Assembly (NCBI GenBank): GCA_022605425.2
Contig: CM061247.1
Location: 855,501 to 919,500 of the forward strand
From: Hamiltosporidium tvaerminnensis
Taxonomy: Eukaryota; Microsporidia; Dubosqiidae
Length of the DNA: 64,000 nucleotides
Reading direction: 5' to 3'
Shown here piece after piece: positions 54,256 to 64,000 of the stretch. The notes under the pieces were generated by a model. That model saw nothing but the letters and a program-made list of their open reading frames with translations, had not been told where the DNA came from and ran no database searches. Position numbers and translations under genes: made by a program. How positions within the stretch are numbered: position 1 is the first letter of the stretch; each line of letters opens with the position of its first letter.

Positions 54256-55847
54256 AATAAGAAAGGCTGTATGAAGACTTAAAAATATATTCAAATAGTA
54301 TATATATTCCGTGTTTGGTAATATAAAATATAAATTACATAAAAAATAAGTAAATCTGTCATCTATTGATATACTATATGAATAGATTGTTCGACATTGA
54401 CTATTAAGAAATAGTAAGATTCTGTTGTTATTGAATGCTAAACCATATTTTAGTATCGTTGAATTCATTGGATTAAAGTGAATTTTTCAATATATCTTTA
54501 AATGGTCAAAGACTCGTTGTACTTATATTATTTAAGACATCTGTTTTTTAGACTTTACTTTTTTGTTCTTAGAAATTTTTTCATTCGAACTTTGTTGTAA
54601 AAAATATGTTTTCACGTATCACTAGCATATTTTTATTTCTTCGGGCTTCACAAAAATTTTTCAATTTTCAAAAAAACAGATATAAGCAATATATCAATTA
54701 CTATATATTTAAATAATTAGTTTAATAATAAGAATAAATGTTAAAAATATATATATTTCACTCTGTTTATACTTCATTTTTATTTAAAGAAAATGTTGAA
54801 TATTTATTTACTTTTAAGATATATTTTGGCTTTTTCAAAAATGTTAAATGAATTTTTTTGATAAATAAACTATATTGAAATTTATTAGTGTTACGTAATA
54901 AGTAAAAAAGAAATGAAGTAAGGATATTCATTATATAATGGTATTAATATTTAAAAAAATGCAGATAAATCCACTTGAGTAAAATCAAATATTATTTTGT
55001 TTTTTCTCAATGTTTTGAGTTGATTTTCCTTGTAAACTTCGTAAAATTATTTGATTTTTCAAAAATATTGAATTTGAGATCAAAATTGTTTTTTGTATAG
55101 TAATGTTATAAAATGAAACGGGGGGGGGGGTTTAAGCAGGCTTTAGGTTACTGTAACCAATGATTCATATATCTACGACAAAAAGTATATTCAAAGAATA
55201 TAAAATATTTTCATAAAGTAGAAATTACAGAATTTTATTTGAGAACCCATGAAATATTTACCTTCTTTTTGTTTGATAATACAAATTTCAGAATTGAAAA
55301 AATAAATCAAAATACATATTAAGAGTCTTTCTTAAAGGTTTTTGAAATCCAATTCTTTGTTTATCAGTTTAGCTTTAATTGTTTCGATTACATCTAAACC
55401 TTTAATTTTTAAAGTTAACTTAATATAAAATTTTAGAGCGCATATGTATTCAGGTAAAATAACTGAAATAAACAATTTTAACTATTTTGAAAATATTCCT
55501 ACCTTATATCGAATATTCTGGTTTTAAAATTCATTTTATTGATAATATTATACTTTAATATCAGTAAATTATATATATTACAGAAGATTTATTTAACATT
55601 CAAATTTTTAAATTACATCACAATTCATACAATAATTTTTTTAATCAAAAAATCGTAAAATGCTAATATTATATGCAAGTAATTTATACATACTTGACAA
55701 ATAATCTTGTACGAATTTATCAAATCTAAAACATATTGTTTTAAATTACAAACAAAGGCTTTGTCGAATTACTATTTTAGTCTATCATCAAAAATCAAAT
55801 TAAAATTAAATTTTAAACCATGCTTAAGAAAATTAAAATTTTATATT
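54256..55847. other. Gene-free AT-rich stretch with an 11-G run
   Basis: No gene supported. An uninterrupted run of 11 G at 55120-55130 is exceptional in this composition. Confidence 0.45.
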
Positions 55848-58800
55848 TAATAAAATTCCGGGTTAAAATATTTTTACCATTTTTATATGTTTTCTCCTAC
55901 GCCATTAACCATGCTGTCTCTTCTTCCAAATCCGACTCTTCATTTATGTTATTGGTCGGTTCCTCTAAAGTGGTTCCTCCTTTTGAAATAAGGGGTTCTT
56001 TATTTTTCGCTTTAAAATTTTTGCACCATCTTCCTCTTTCTTCGTTTCTTTTAAAGGGGGTGTTGGTTCCTCATGCATCTCTGTTCTCATAATAACACCC
56101 ATCGAGGCTCTCTCCCAGCTCTCTTCGGCATTTAGTTCTGACTCAAGTCCTCTTTGTCGATCAAAGGAAATTGTTTCGACTGTCTTCTTAAGTACTATAG
56201 ACTGAATGTATGCTTCTACATTCATGGGTATTTCTAGTCTTTTAAGATGAGATTTATGGTATTTTGTCACAATACCGTCCCAGGTCATCACATAAGGGAT
56301 TATCTCAACACTAAACTTATAAATAAGACCCAACTCATTGGCTAACAGGTCCTACTTCCTAAGTTTTTCAGTTTCAACTATTTGAAGTGAATCTTGGGAA
56401 GTGATTCCTACTTCAATGATTGTTATCTTATTCTTCTTCTTATCTAAAATAAATATTTTGGGTCTGTTATTCCGAATTTTAACATCGGTTTTTATTCTGG
56501 TGTCCACTCTTATCTCTGCATACTCATTATCAAGAATTTCTTGAACTGAGTGACTCCTTATTCGTTTGGAAGACTTAAACTTATATCTATTTAGAAGAAG
56601 TAGGTGTAGGCATCTGACCACCTCATTATGCCGTCTGGTGTAGTCATGACCTAGCATTTTTTCACATCGAGTTGCTAGATGATCTACAGTCTTACCAGAC
56701 TTCCCGCAATGTTGACACATACCATCTTCTCCCCAGAATACATTTCTATCTTGGATATAGCAGAACACTGCTTCATTTCGTGGCCTAATATTTCCTCTCT
56801 TTAGCCATCTTGAAGAGTCACTAACACACACAAGCTCATTTTTCCTTGCATTATATAACTTTGAATGGAGTTTTCGTTTTTCTATTTCGTTATATAGTTT
56901 TGCAAGTTGAGCTTCTTCTAAACTTTTCTTAGTGACTTCTTCTACCAACCTGTACTTTACTTTTAAGAAGCCTTTTATTAGTGCAAGATGGGTTTTATTA
57001 TTATTCTCCACCTTGAGGATTGCTGCTCGTCTAGTTGATATTTCTTTACTTTTTTCCAGACAATCCAAGAGTTGCAGAAGCATATGTTCGCTTCGCAACT
57101 CAACACTATGTAGGCCTCTTCCAAGTTCTGTTCTAGGAAGATACAACCGCTCTTTACATCCTGGGCGGAGATGTATCTTATTTTTAACCAACACCGCACG
57201 CACTGCATCATCTAACTTAGAGAAGTCAGCCGGTTCAAGTCGAAGTACTCCTATGTGGTAGTTGATTAACGATATCGCATGTTGATTGATTGCAGAAAAT
57301 AAATTTTTTGCATTTAATCTAGTGTGACAAAGTCTTTCAACTCTTGATATAAGTTTGCTCTGTACTTCTTCAAATGAGCTACGTGTTGGGATTCCTCTGC
57401 TATCTTCTATTATTCCTAAATATTTGTAAACACTAACACCTTCTAGAAGAGTAGCAGTATCTTCACAACACGTATCATTTGTGGCTGACTTCTCTTTGTT
57501 AATCTCTAAGCCAATCACCTCTAAAAATTCCTTTGCCTCGCCTGTCATAGCACTCAATGTGGAGCTGTCTTTTGCAAGGAGCTTAAGATAATCAATAAAC
57601 AAGAGATGATTAGTAGAATGGGATTCTGCATCTGTTTGTACTGTCACTTTTGTGTATTTTTCATTAAGCTTTCGGTTCAATGGATCCATACACAGCACAA
57701 ACAACAAAGGTGACAAACTATCTCCTTGTAGAATCCCTCTCTCAATCTTCTTGCTCATGATTTTTTCAGGCCCTACTGATATATCAATTTTCCATTTTGA
57801 TATAATTACCTTAATAAATTTCAGGATCCAATCAGGTAAACTAAGGTTTTCAATGCATTGAGTTAAATAAGCATGATCTATTGAATCATAAGCTTTTTTA
57901 ACATCAATCCATGTTGCCTTAAGATTATTTCCATACTCTTTATTTAAGGCAATATTCAGTAGAGCCTGCTCTTTCGCTCCCTGCACACCTCTAACTGGTC
58001 CCAACTGGTTCTCCGCTAGCAACCCTCGCCTTTCCACTTCAAGTTGAACGACTTTCGTTACACACTTTGTCGTTAACTTATAGAGGTTGGACATACAAGT
58101 GATTGGCCTGTAGTCAGAGCCTCTTCGTGGAATTCCTTTCGGTATGAAATACGTAAGCCCGCTGCAAAACCAATCAGCTTGAGGTGTTCCTTCTAAACAT
58201 ATAACTTTCACAATATCATAAAGATATTTGTGAAGAGTTGTAAGTTTCTTAATGAAAAAATTGTAAATACCATCAATTCCAGCAGCTTTCCAATTAGGGA
58301 GCCAATTAATGATATTCACAAATTCATCAAGTGAAGGAAACGTGGTCGGATGATTATCTGATACAAATGGAATCAAATAATCATCGTACGTGACTGTGTC
58401 ATCATTTTTGTTCCACATTGTAGACCAAAAACTCACAATTTACTCACGGCTAACCACATGCTCGGATTCTACACGCTCGGATAACCCACGATAAAATCGA
58501 CCTCGGAAAAGCTCAAACATACGATTCTCTTTTCGGAATTGCTTCCTACTTTCATGCATCGTAATTTTTTTCTCGTAAACATTCAAAGACTCATTCTTCT
58601 TAACTAAAGCCTCAGAAAGATCAGTTACGCTGCTCAAGTTTAAATTAACTCTCGCATGATTTTCTTAAGGCTCTTCGTTTCCGAAGTGGAGAGCTTTTCC
58701 TGCTTACGAGCTTTCTCGAGGAGATCTTTTGAAAGTACTAACTTAGAAGTTTTACTTTCTATGTTTTCCTTCCAAGCGGATCTAGGCTTCTCTTTACGTG

Positions 58801-59639
58801 TTGCCTCGTCAAAGCATACCTGCGCAGCTTGCATGATATACGCGGCTTCCGTAATTGACTCAGGTACATGAGCTCCTGCATATTCACCGACTACTCGATT
58901 TATGAGATCCAGAACTTTACTATCAACCAATTCATTTGGATGTTTTCTAGTTCGGACCACCACTTTTCTAATTTCGTTCTCAGAGATTTCTTTGATTTTA
59001 CTCAAGAATTTATCTCTCAGGTTTATGTACTCCGTGGTGTCGGTCAAGGTGCATGTATCAGCGAGACAAGTGGCGATTCTACGTCGCTCTCCATTCTCTT
59101 CTGATTTTACATCCTTTCCCATCTCACTTTGTGCCAATTTTTTTAACACTTCGAGAGTTTCAGTGCAGCCGAATTTCTCATTATAGTACCTGTGAAGCTC
59201 TGTCCAGCCATTTCTTGGCATTCTTTCAAACCTTGTCTGTACTGCAAAAAAAACAATTCGAGGCCATTCCTTCGGGTCGGCTGTTACGGAATCGAATATC
59301 GTCCGCAATGCCATTAGCCTGTTACCTTCCGGAATAGCTAGAGTACAGGGGCTTGTCATGTCGTACGATGGCTCGCACGCAGAGACTTCAACCGAAGAGG
59401 GAACTGGTGCATTAGGCGAAGGTAAGGTGTCAAGCCCACTATTTTGCATTTTACTGCATGTTTGGCTTGGTGGTGGAGGTGTTATTGTTGTGTAGGAGGA
59501 GGAAGGTAGGGGAATCGCCGGTGGGTGTAGCTTACATTTTTGTATCTCACTATCACTCTTTTTCACCTCATCAGCGTCGTTTGCAGCCTTTATTTTGGTA
59601 TTATTCGATATTTCGCTGCTAACATTTTTCTTTACCCAT
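55848..59639 (-). mobile_element. LINE copy D, full length, few lesions
   Basis: Starts at an ATG at 59639 with the third head type (shared with C); the head is shifted near its start, so the long open part begins at 59566. Frames: 59566-58640 (head and helical region), 58637-58440, 58436-56352 (694 codons: RT, zinc finger and endonuclease core), then 56333-55965 (tail; apparent first codon TTG). Lesions: a lost T that ends the helical frame at MRELI, a TAA just after VVSRE, and TAG replacing a Tyr codon near 56352. The RT catalytic motif is FIDY instead of FIDD, so it is probably inactive. The zinc finger CQHCGKSG...H...C and the endonuclease IIEVGI are readable; RPD has become RPK, losing the catalytic Asp. 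Confidence 0.92.
56730..58817 (-). repeat. Inverted ~2.1-kb tract shared with copy E
   Basis: Near-identical to 61,098-63,185 on the other strand, including the same lost T (MRELI end), the same TAA after VVSRE and the same FIDY motif. Beyond both limits the two copies differ clearly. Confidence 0.85.
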
Positions 59640-59679
59640 TTTGCTTAGTACGATCTTTCTATATAAAAATAGAAAAATA

Positions 59680-60090
59680 TATTATTGAAATTTTTAAGAG
59701 TCTTCCGGCCACGCAATTCAACTACGTCAAAAAATTCGCTCGAGGTTTTATTTCCAATTTCGGCTCTAACTATTTGTGCAAAGAAATATTCTCTAAAATG
59801 AAATATACAAAAAACATTTATAGATTTTAATCAGCAGATAAGCACTTTATTTCGTTGCTGGTTGTTTCTACTAGTAATTTGCACCCACATTTTCAACAAA
59901 TATTCACCATAAAATCTCAACTACATCAATCTCATCAATAATAAATTATGAAATATGTTCATTGATATTTCATTTTGATTTTTGGTATAAAATAAGATAA
60001 AAATAGTTGCTGGTTAAAAAAAAACCTGGAAACTCTATGAATCTTCTTTGTATTACAAATTCATGGATAAATTATCTATAATTAAAATTA
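59680..60090. repeat. Spacer between head-to-head LINEs D and E, homologous to the flank of copy C
   Basis: Shares ~400 bp in order with 46,310-45,880 (reverse complement), including a protein-like segment on the minus strand (about 59,830-59,690; FFAQI, GNKT, VELR, RKTL blocks). Confidence 0.75.
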
Positions 60091-60103
60091 TTTTTGTACT
60101 ATT
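60091..60103. repeat. Target-site duplication, left, of the small LINE insert
   Basis: TTTTTGTACTATT here and at 60273-60285. Confidence 0.75.
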
Positions 60104-60272
60104 TAAAATTTTAAAACCAAAAAAAAATACACCCCTTATTTCACAAGGAGGAACCAGTTTAGAGGAACCGACCAATAACATAAATGAAGAGTCGGATTTG
60201 GAAGAAGAGACAGTAGTGGTTAAAGAGGTAGAAGAAAACATATAAAAATGTTAAAAATATTTTAACCTAGAA
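60104..60272 (+). mobile_element. 169-bp 5'-truncated LINE tail inserted just before copy E
   Basis: Only the last codons (acidic tail, ESDLEEETVVVKEVEENI) and 3' tail of a LINE are present. It is flanked by a 13-bp direct repeat (60091-60103 and 60273-60285), and the second repeat ends 6 bp before the ATG-equivalent of copy E. This is a typical 5'-truncated retrotransposition product that landed at the 5' edge of another copy. Confidence 0.85.
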
Positions 60273-60291
60273 TTTTTGTACTATTAAAATA

Positions 60292-63200
60292 ATGGGTAGA
60301 AGGAAAAAAGTAGACAGCGAAAATATAAAAAAAGAAAAAATAAAGGCTGTAAACAACTTGGAGAACAGCGCAGGAGAGATTTTAATGTGTGAGGCAGATT
60401 TAGCAATGGTATCCGAGAGACTTCCACCTTCACCGAACTTCCATGACACCACCCACCAACCACCAAGCAGTAGTTGACAGACTAGTCCAGTCTGCTTGCT
60501 TGACACCATACGCTCGTCTTCTGGTACCGATGCCACTGCGTTTGGACTAGCCAACGGCATGAAAAACCTCAATACAGATGACACTCTAGAAGGGAATTGA
60601 CTGATGGTATTACACTCAATACTTGACTCTGTCACAGTCGTAGAGCAGGAATGGCCTAGATCTGCTATTCTAGCAGTACAAAAGAGGCTTAAGAGAATGC
60701 CCAGAAATGGCTGGCCCGCTACTCTGAGGTACTATAATGAGAAATTTAGCTACACACTAGATATCGATGCGTTTAAAAAACTCGCAAAAATGAGGCAGAA
60801 AGGTAAATAAGGCAAGAAGAGAATAGAGAGCGACGTAGAATCGCCACGTGTCTCACTGAGCAATGCACCCCGACTGACACCACGGAGTAAATAAATCCGA
60901 GAGATAAATTTTTGAGTAAAATCAAAGAAATCTCGGAGAGGTAAATTAGAAAAGTGGTCGTCCGAACTCGAAAGCTTCCAAGTGAATTGATTGACAGTAA
61001 AATTTTGAACCTTATTAATCGAATAATCGGTGAGTATGCTGATTCTTCTCCCGATGACGAGAACTGCTGTAGCACGGATAATCCAGGCAGCCCAGTTAGG
61101 CTTTGACGAGGCAACACGTAAAGAGAAGCCTAGATCCGCTTGGAAGGAAAACATAGAAAGTAAAACTTCTAAGTTAGTACTTTCAAAAGATCTCCTCGAG
61201 AAAGCTCGTAAGCAGGAAAAGCTCTCCACTTCGGAAACGAAGAGCCTTAAGAAAATCATGCGAGAGTTAATTTAAACTTGAGCAGCGTAACTGATCTTTC
61301 TGAGGCTTTAGTTAAGAAGAATGAGTCTTTGAATGTTTACGAGAAAAAAATTACGATGCATGAAAGTAGGAAGCAATTCCGAAAAGAGAATCGTATGTTT
61401 GAGCTTTTCCGAGGTCGATTTTATCGTGGGTTATCCGAGCGTGTAGAATCCGAGCATGTGGTTAGCCGTGAGTAAATTGTGAGTTTTTGGTCTACAATGT
61501 GGAACAAAAATGATGACACAGTCACGTACGATGATTATTTGATTCCATTTGTATCAGATAATCATCCGACCACGTTTCCTTCACTTGATGAATTTGTGAA
61601 TATCATTAATTGGCTCCCTAATTGGAAAGCTGCTGGAATTGATGGTATTTACAATTTTTTCATTAAGAAACTTAAACTCTTCACAAATATATTTATGATA
61701 TTTTGAAAGTTATATGTTATGAAGGAACACCTCAAGCTGATTGGTTTTACTGCGGGCTTACGTATTTGATACCGAAAGGAATTCCAAGAAGAGGCTCTGA
61801 CTACAGGCCAATCACTTGTATGTCCAACCTCTATAAGTTAACGACAAAGTGTGTAACGAAAGTCGTTCAACTTGAAGTGGAAAGGCGAGGGTTGCTAGCA
61901 GAGAACCAGTTGGGACCAGTTAGAGGTGTGCAGGGAGCGAAAGAGCAGGCTCTACTGAATATTGCCTTAAATAAAGAGTATGGAAATAATCTTAAGGCAA
62001 CATGGATTGATGTTAAAAAAGCTTATGATTCAATAGATTATGCTTATTTAACTCAATGCATTGAAAACCTTAGTTTACCTGATTGGATCCTGAAATTTAT
62101 TAAGGTAATTATATCAAAATGGAAAATTGATATATCAGTAGGAGCTGAAAAAATCATGAGCAAGAAGATTGAGAGAGGGATTCTGCAAGGAGATAGTTTG
62201 TCACATTTGTTGTTTGTGCTGTGTATGAATCCATTGAACCGAAAGCTTAATGAAAAATACACAAAAGTGACAGTACAAACAGATGCAGAATCCCATTCTA
62301 CTAATCATCTCTTGTTTATTGATTATCTTAAGCTCCTTGCAAAAGACAGCTCCACATTGAGTGCTATGACAGGCGAGGCAAAGGAATTTTTAGAGGTGAT
62401 TGGCTTAGAGATTAACAAAGAGAAGTCAGCCACAAATGATACGTGTTGTGAAGATACTGCTACTCTTCTAGAAGGTGTTAGTGTTTACAAATATTTAGGA
62501 ATAATAGAAGATAGCAGAGGAATCCCAACACGTAGCTCATTTGAAGAAGTACAGAGCAAACTTATATCAAGAGTTGAAAGACTTTGTCACACTAGATTAA
62601 ATGCAAAAAATTTATTTTCTGCAATCAATCAACATGCGATATCGTTAATCAACTACCACATAGGAGTACTTCGACTTGAACCGGCTGACTTCTCTAAGTT
62701 AGATGATGCAGTGCGTGCGGTGTTGGTTAAAAATAAGATACATCTCCGCCCAGGATGTAAAGAGCGGTTGTATCTTCCTAGAACAGAACTTGGAAGAGGC
62801 CTACATAGTGTTGAGTTGCGAAGCGAACATATGCTTCTGCAACTCTTGGATTGTCTGGAAAAAAGTAAAGAAATATCAACTAGACGAGCAGCAATCCTCA
62901 AGGTGGAGAATAATAATAAAACCCATCTTGCACTAATAAAAGGCTTCTTAAAAGTAAAGTACAGGTTGGTAGAAGAAGTCACTAAGAAAAGTTTAGAAGA
63001 AGCTCAACTTGCAAAACTATATAACGAAATAGAAAAACGAAAACTCCATTCAAAGTTATATAATGCAAGGAAAAATGAGCTTGTGTGTGTTAGTGACTCT
63101 TCAAGATGGCTAAAGAGAGGAAATATTAGGCCACGAAATGAAGCTGTGTTCTGCTATATCCAGGATAGAAATGTATTCTGGGGAGCAGATGGTGTGTGTC

Positions 63201-64000
63201 AACATTGCGGGAAGTCTGGTAAGACTGTGGATCATCTAGCAACTAGATGTGAAAAAATGCTAGGCCATGATTACACTAGACGGCATAATGAAGTGGTTAG
63301 ATGCCTACACCTTCTCCTTCTAAATAGATATAAGTTTAAGTCTTCAAAACGAATAAGGAGCCACTCAGTTCAAGAAATTCTTGATAATGAGTATGCAGAG
63401 ATAAGAGTGGACACCAGAATTAAAACTGATGTTAAAATTCGGAATAACAGACCGGACATATTTATTTTAGATAAGAAGAAGAATAAGATAACACTCATTG
63501 AAGTAGGAATCACTTCCCAAGATTCACTTCAAATAGTTGAAACTGAAAAACTTAGGAAGTATGACCTGCTAGCCAATGAGTTGGGCCTTATTTATAAGTG
63601 TAGTGTTGAGATAATCCCTTATGTGATGACCTGGGACGGTATTGTGACAAAATACCATAAATCTCATCTTAAAAGACTAGAAATACCCATGAATGTAGAA
63701 GCATACATTCAGTCTATAGTACTCAAGAAGACAGTCGAAACAATTTCCTTTGATCGACGAAGAGGACTTGAGTCAGGACTAAATGCCGAAGAGAGCTGGG
63801 AAAGAGCGTCAGTGAGTGTTATTATGAGATCAGAGATGCATGAGGAACCAATACCCCCTTTAAAAGAAGCGAAAACAGAGGAAGATGGTGCCAAAAATTT
63901 TAAACCAAAATATAAAGCCCCCTTTATTTTACAAGAAGGAACCACTTTAGAGGAACCGACCAATAACATAAATGAAGAGTCGGATTTGGAAGAAGAGACA
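60292..64000 (+). mobile_element. LINE copy E, chimeric, runs off the right edge
   Basis: Head of the second type (as copy B) from ATG at 60292 to about 61,095, with several stops (TGA near 60476 and 60598) and frameshifts. Then a D-like core from ~61,098 to ~63,185 with D's lesions plus private ones: one base lost near 61,674 (CTTAAACTC for CTTACAACTC). From ~63,186 it diverges from D and again has an intact RPD...IEVGI endonuclease. The motif A helix reads DSIDYAYL and motif C FIDY, so the RT is probably dead. The 3' end lies beyond the window. Confidence 0.9.
61820..64000 (+). CDS. Open RT-endonuclease frame of LINE copy E, incomplete at right edge
   Basis: From the first Met after the frameshift (MSNLYKLTT, ATG at 61820) the frame stays open for 727 codons to the last base of the window. 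It covers most of the RT (FIDY instead of FIDD), the zinc finger (CQHCGKSG...H...C), the endonuclease motif (RPD, IEVGI) and most of the acidic tail. The start is not a natural one: the frame is the truncated remainder of the polyprotein. Confidence 0.8.
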   Translation, partial: MSNLYKLTTKCVTKVVQLEVERRGLLAENQLGPVRGVQGAKEQALLNIALNKEYGNNLKATWIDVKKAYDSIDYAYLTQCIENLSLPDWILKFIKVIISKWKIDISVGAEKIMSKKIERGILQGDSLSHLLFVLCMNPLNRKLNEKYTKVTVQTDAESHSTNHLLFIDYLKLLAKDSSTLSAMTGEAKEFLEVIGLEINKEKSATNDTCCEDTATLLEGVSVYKYLGIIEDSRGIPTRSSFEEVQSKLISRVERLCHTRLNAKNLFSAINQHAISLINYHIGVLRLEPADFSKLDDAVRAVLVKNKIHLRPGCKERLYLPRTELGRGLHSVELRSEHMLLQLLDCLEKSKEISTRRAAILKVENNNKTHLALIKGFLKVKYRLVEEVTKKSLEEAQLAKLYNEIEKRKLHSKLYNARKNELVCVSDSSRWLKRGNIRPRNEAVFCYIQDRNVFWGADGVCQHCGKSGKTVDHLATRCEKMLGHDYTRRHNEVVRCLHLLLLNRYKFKSSKRIRSHSVQEILDNEYAEIRVDTRIKTDVKIRNNRPDIFILDKKKNKITLIEVGITSQDSLQIVETEKLRKYDLLANELGLIYKCSVEIIPYVMTWDGIVTKYHKSHLKRLEIPMNVEAYIQSIVLKKTVETISFDRRRGLESGLNAEESWERASVSVIMRSEMHEEPIPPLKEAKTEEDGAKNFKPKYKAPFILQEGTTLEEPTNNINEESDLEEET

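Noticed and set aside
56932-59337. Long plus-strand frames opposite LINE copy D (and the matching antisense frames in A, B, C, E)
   Set aside because: They are mirror frames of the RT polyprotein, with no independent family resemblance.

Overview
The window is a very AT-rich, gene-sparse eukaryotic sequence that looks like a repeat-laden microsporidian genome. Reasons: intronless short genes; compact versions of conserved eukaryotic proteins (gamma-tubulin, Ndc80, Vid27, Yif1, DcpS, Isd11, Mlh3); CCC-type motifs just upstream of several start codons, a signal known from Microsporidia; and R4/Dong-like LINEs plus a piggyBac element, as reported from large microsporidian genomes such as Hamiltosporidium and Nosema. 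The genus is inference; the eukaryotic, fungal-like content is seen directly.

Layout. 1-529: left-edge gene on the minus strand (membrane or secreted, unknown). 1.02-1.68 kb: GC-richer island. 1,737-5,535: the best LINE copy (A), flanked by a 15-bp target-site duplication. 6.2-7.1 kb: decayed LINE. 7.5-8.5 kb: Mlh3-like nuclease domain; 8.9-9.9 kb: scavenger decapping enzyme DcpS. 10.99-14.75 kb: LINE copy B, followed by an older remnant. 15.7-18.5 kb: unknown 140-aa gene, NCS-type EF-hand protein, seven-helix membrane protein. 19.7-21.2 kb: LINE relics plus a dispersed repeat. 22.3-28.4 kb is the gene island: YIF1, ISD11 and VID27 on minus, NDC80 on plus. 28.7-38.7 kb: LINE relics and a decayed gene. 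38.8-40.1 kb: gamma-tubulin. 41.0-46.3 kb: LINE relic and copy C. 46.4-48.7 kb: piggyBac with TTAA ends. 51.5-52.0 kb: unknown 169-aa gene. 53-54.3 kb: LINE relic plus the dispersed repeat. 55.8-64.0 kb: two head-to-head LINE copies (D minus, E plus).

The LINEs carry a reverse transcriptase, a CCHC zinc finger and a C-terminal restriction-like endonuclease (RPD...E motif), the R2/R4 type of non-LTR element. Five long copies and about nine relics are visible. Three different 5' heads occur on near-identical RT cores, and copies D and E share the same stop and frameshift lesions over about 2.1 kb in inverted orientation. This suggests recombination or gene conversion between copies.

Host genes serve separate pathways: spindle and kinetochore (gamma-tubulin, Ndc80), ER-Golgi traffic (Yif1), mitosomal Fe-S assembly (Isd11), mRNA cap salvage (DcpS), DNA repair or recombination (Mlh3-like) and calcium signalling (NCS-like). 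No operon logic is expected. Several of these genes are followed by short tandem repeats that appear to have grown from the 3' end of the gene. I found no wholly new system. The strongest oddities are the Mlh3-like protein without an ATPase, the LINE chimerism, and repeated flanks upstream of LINE copies.
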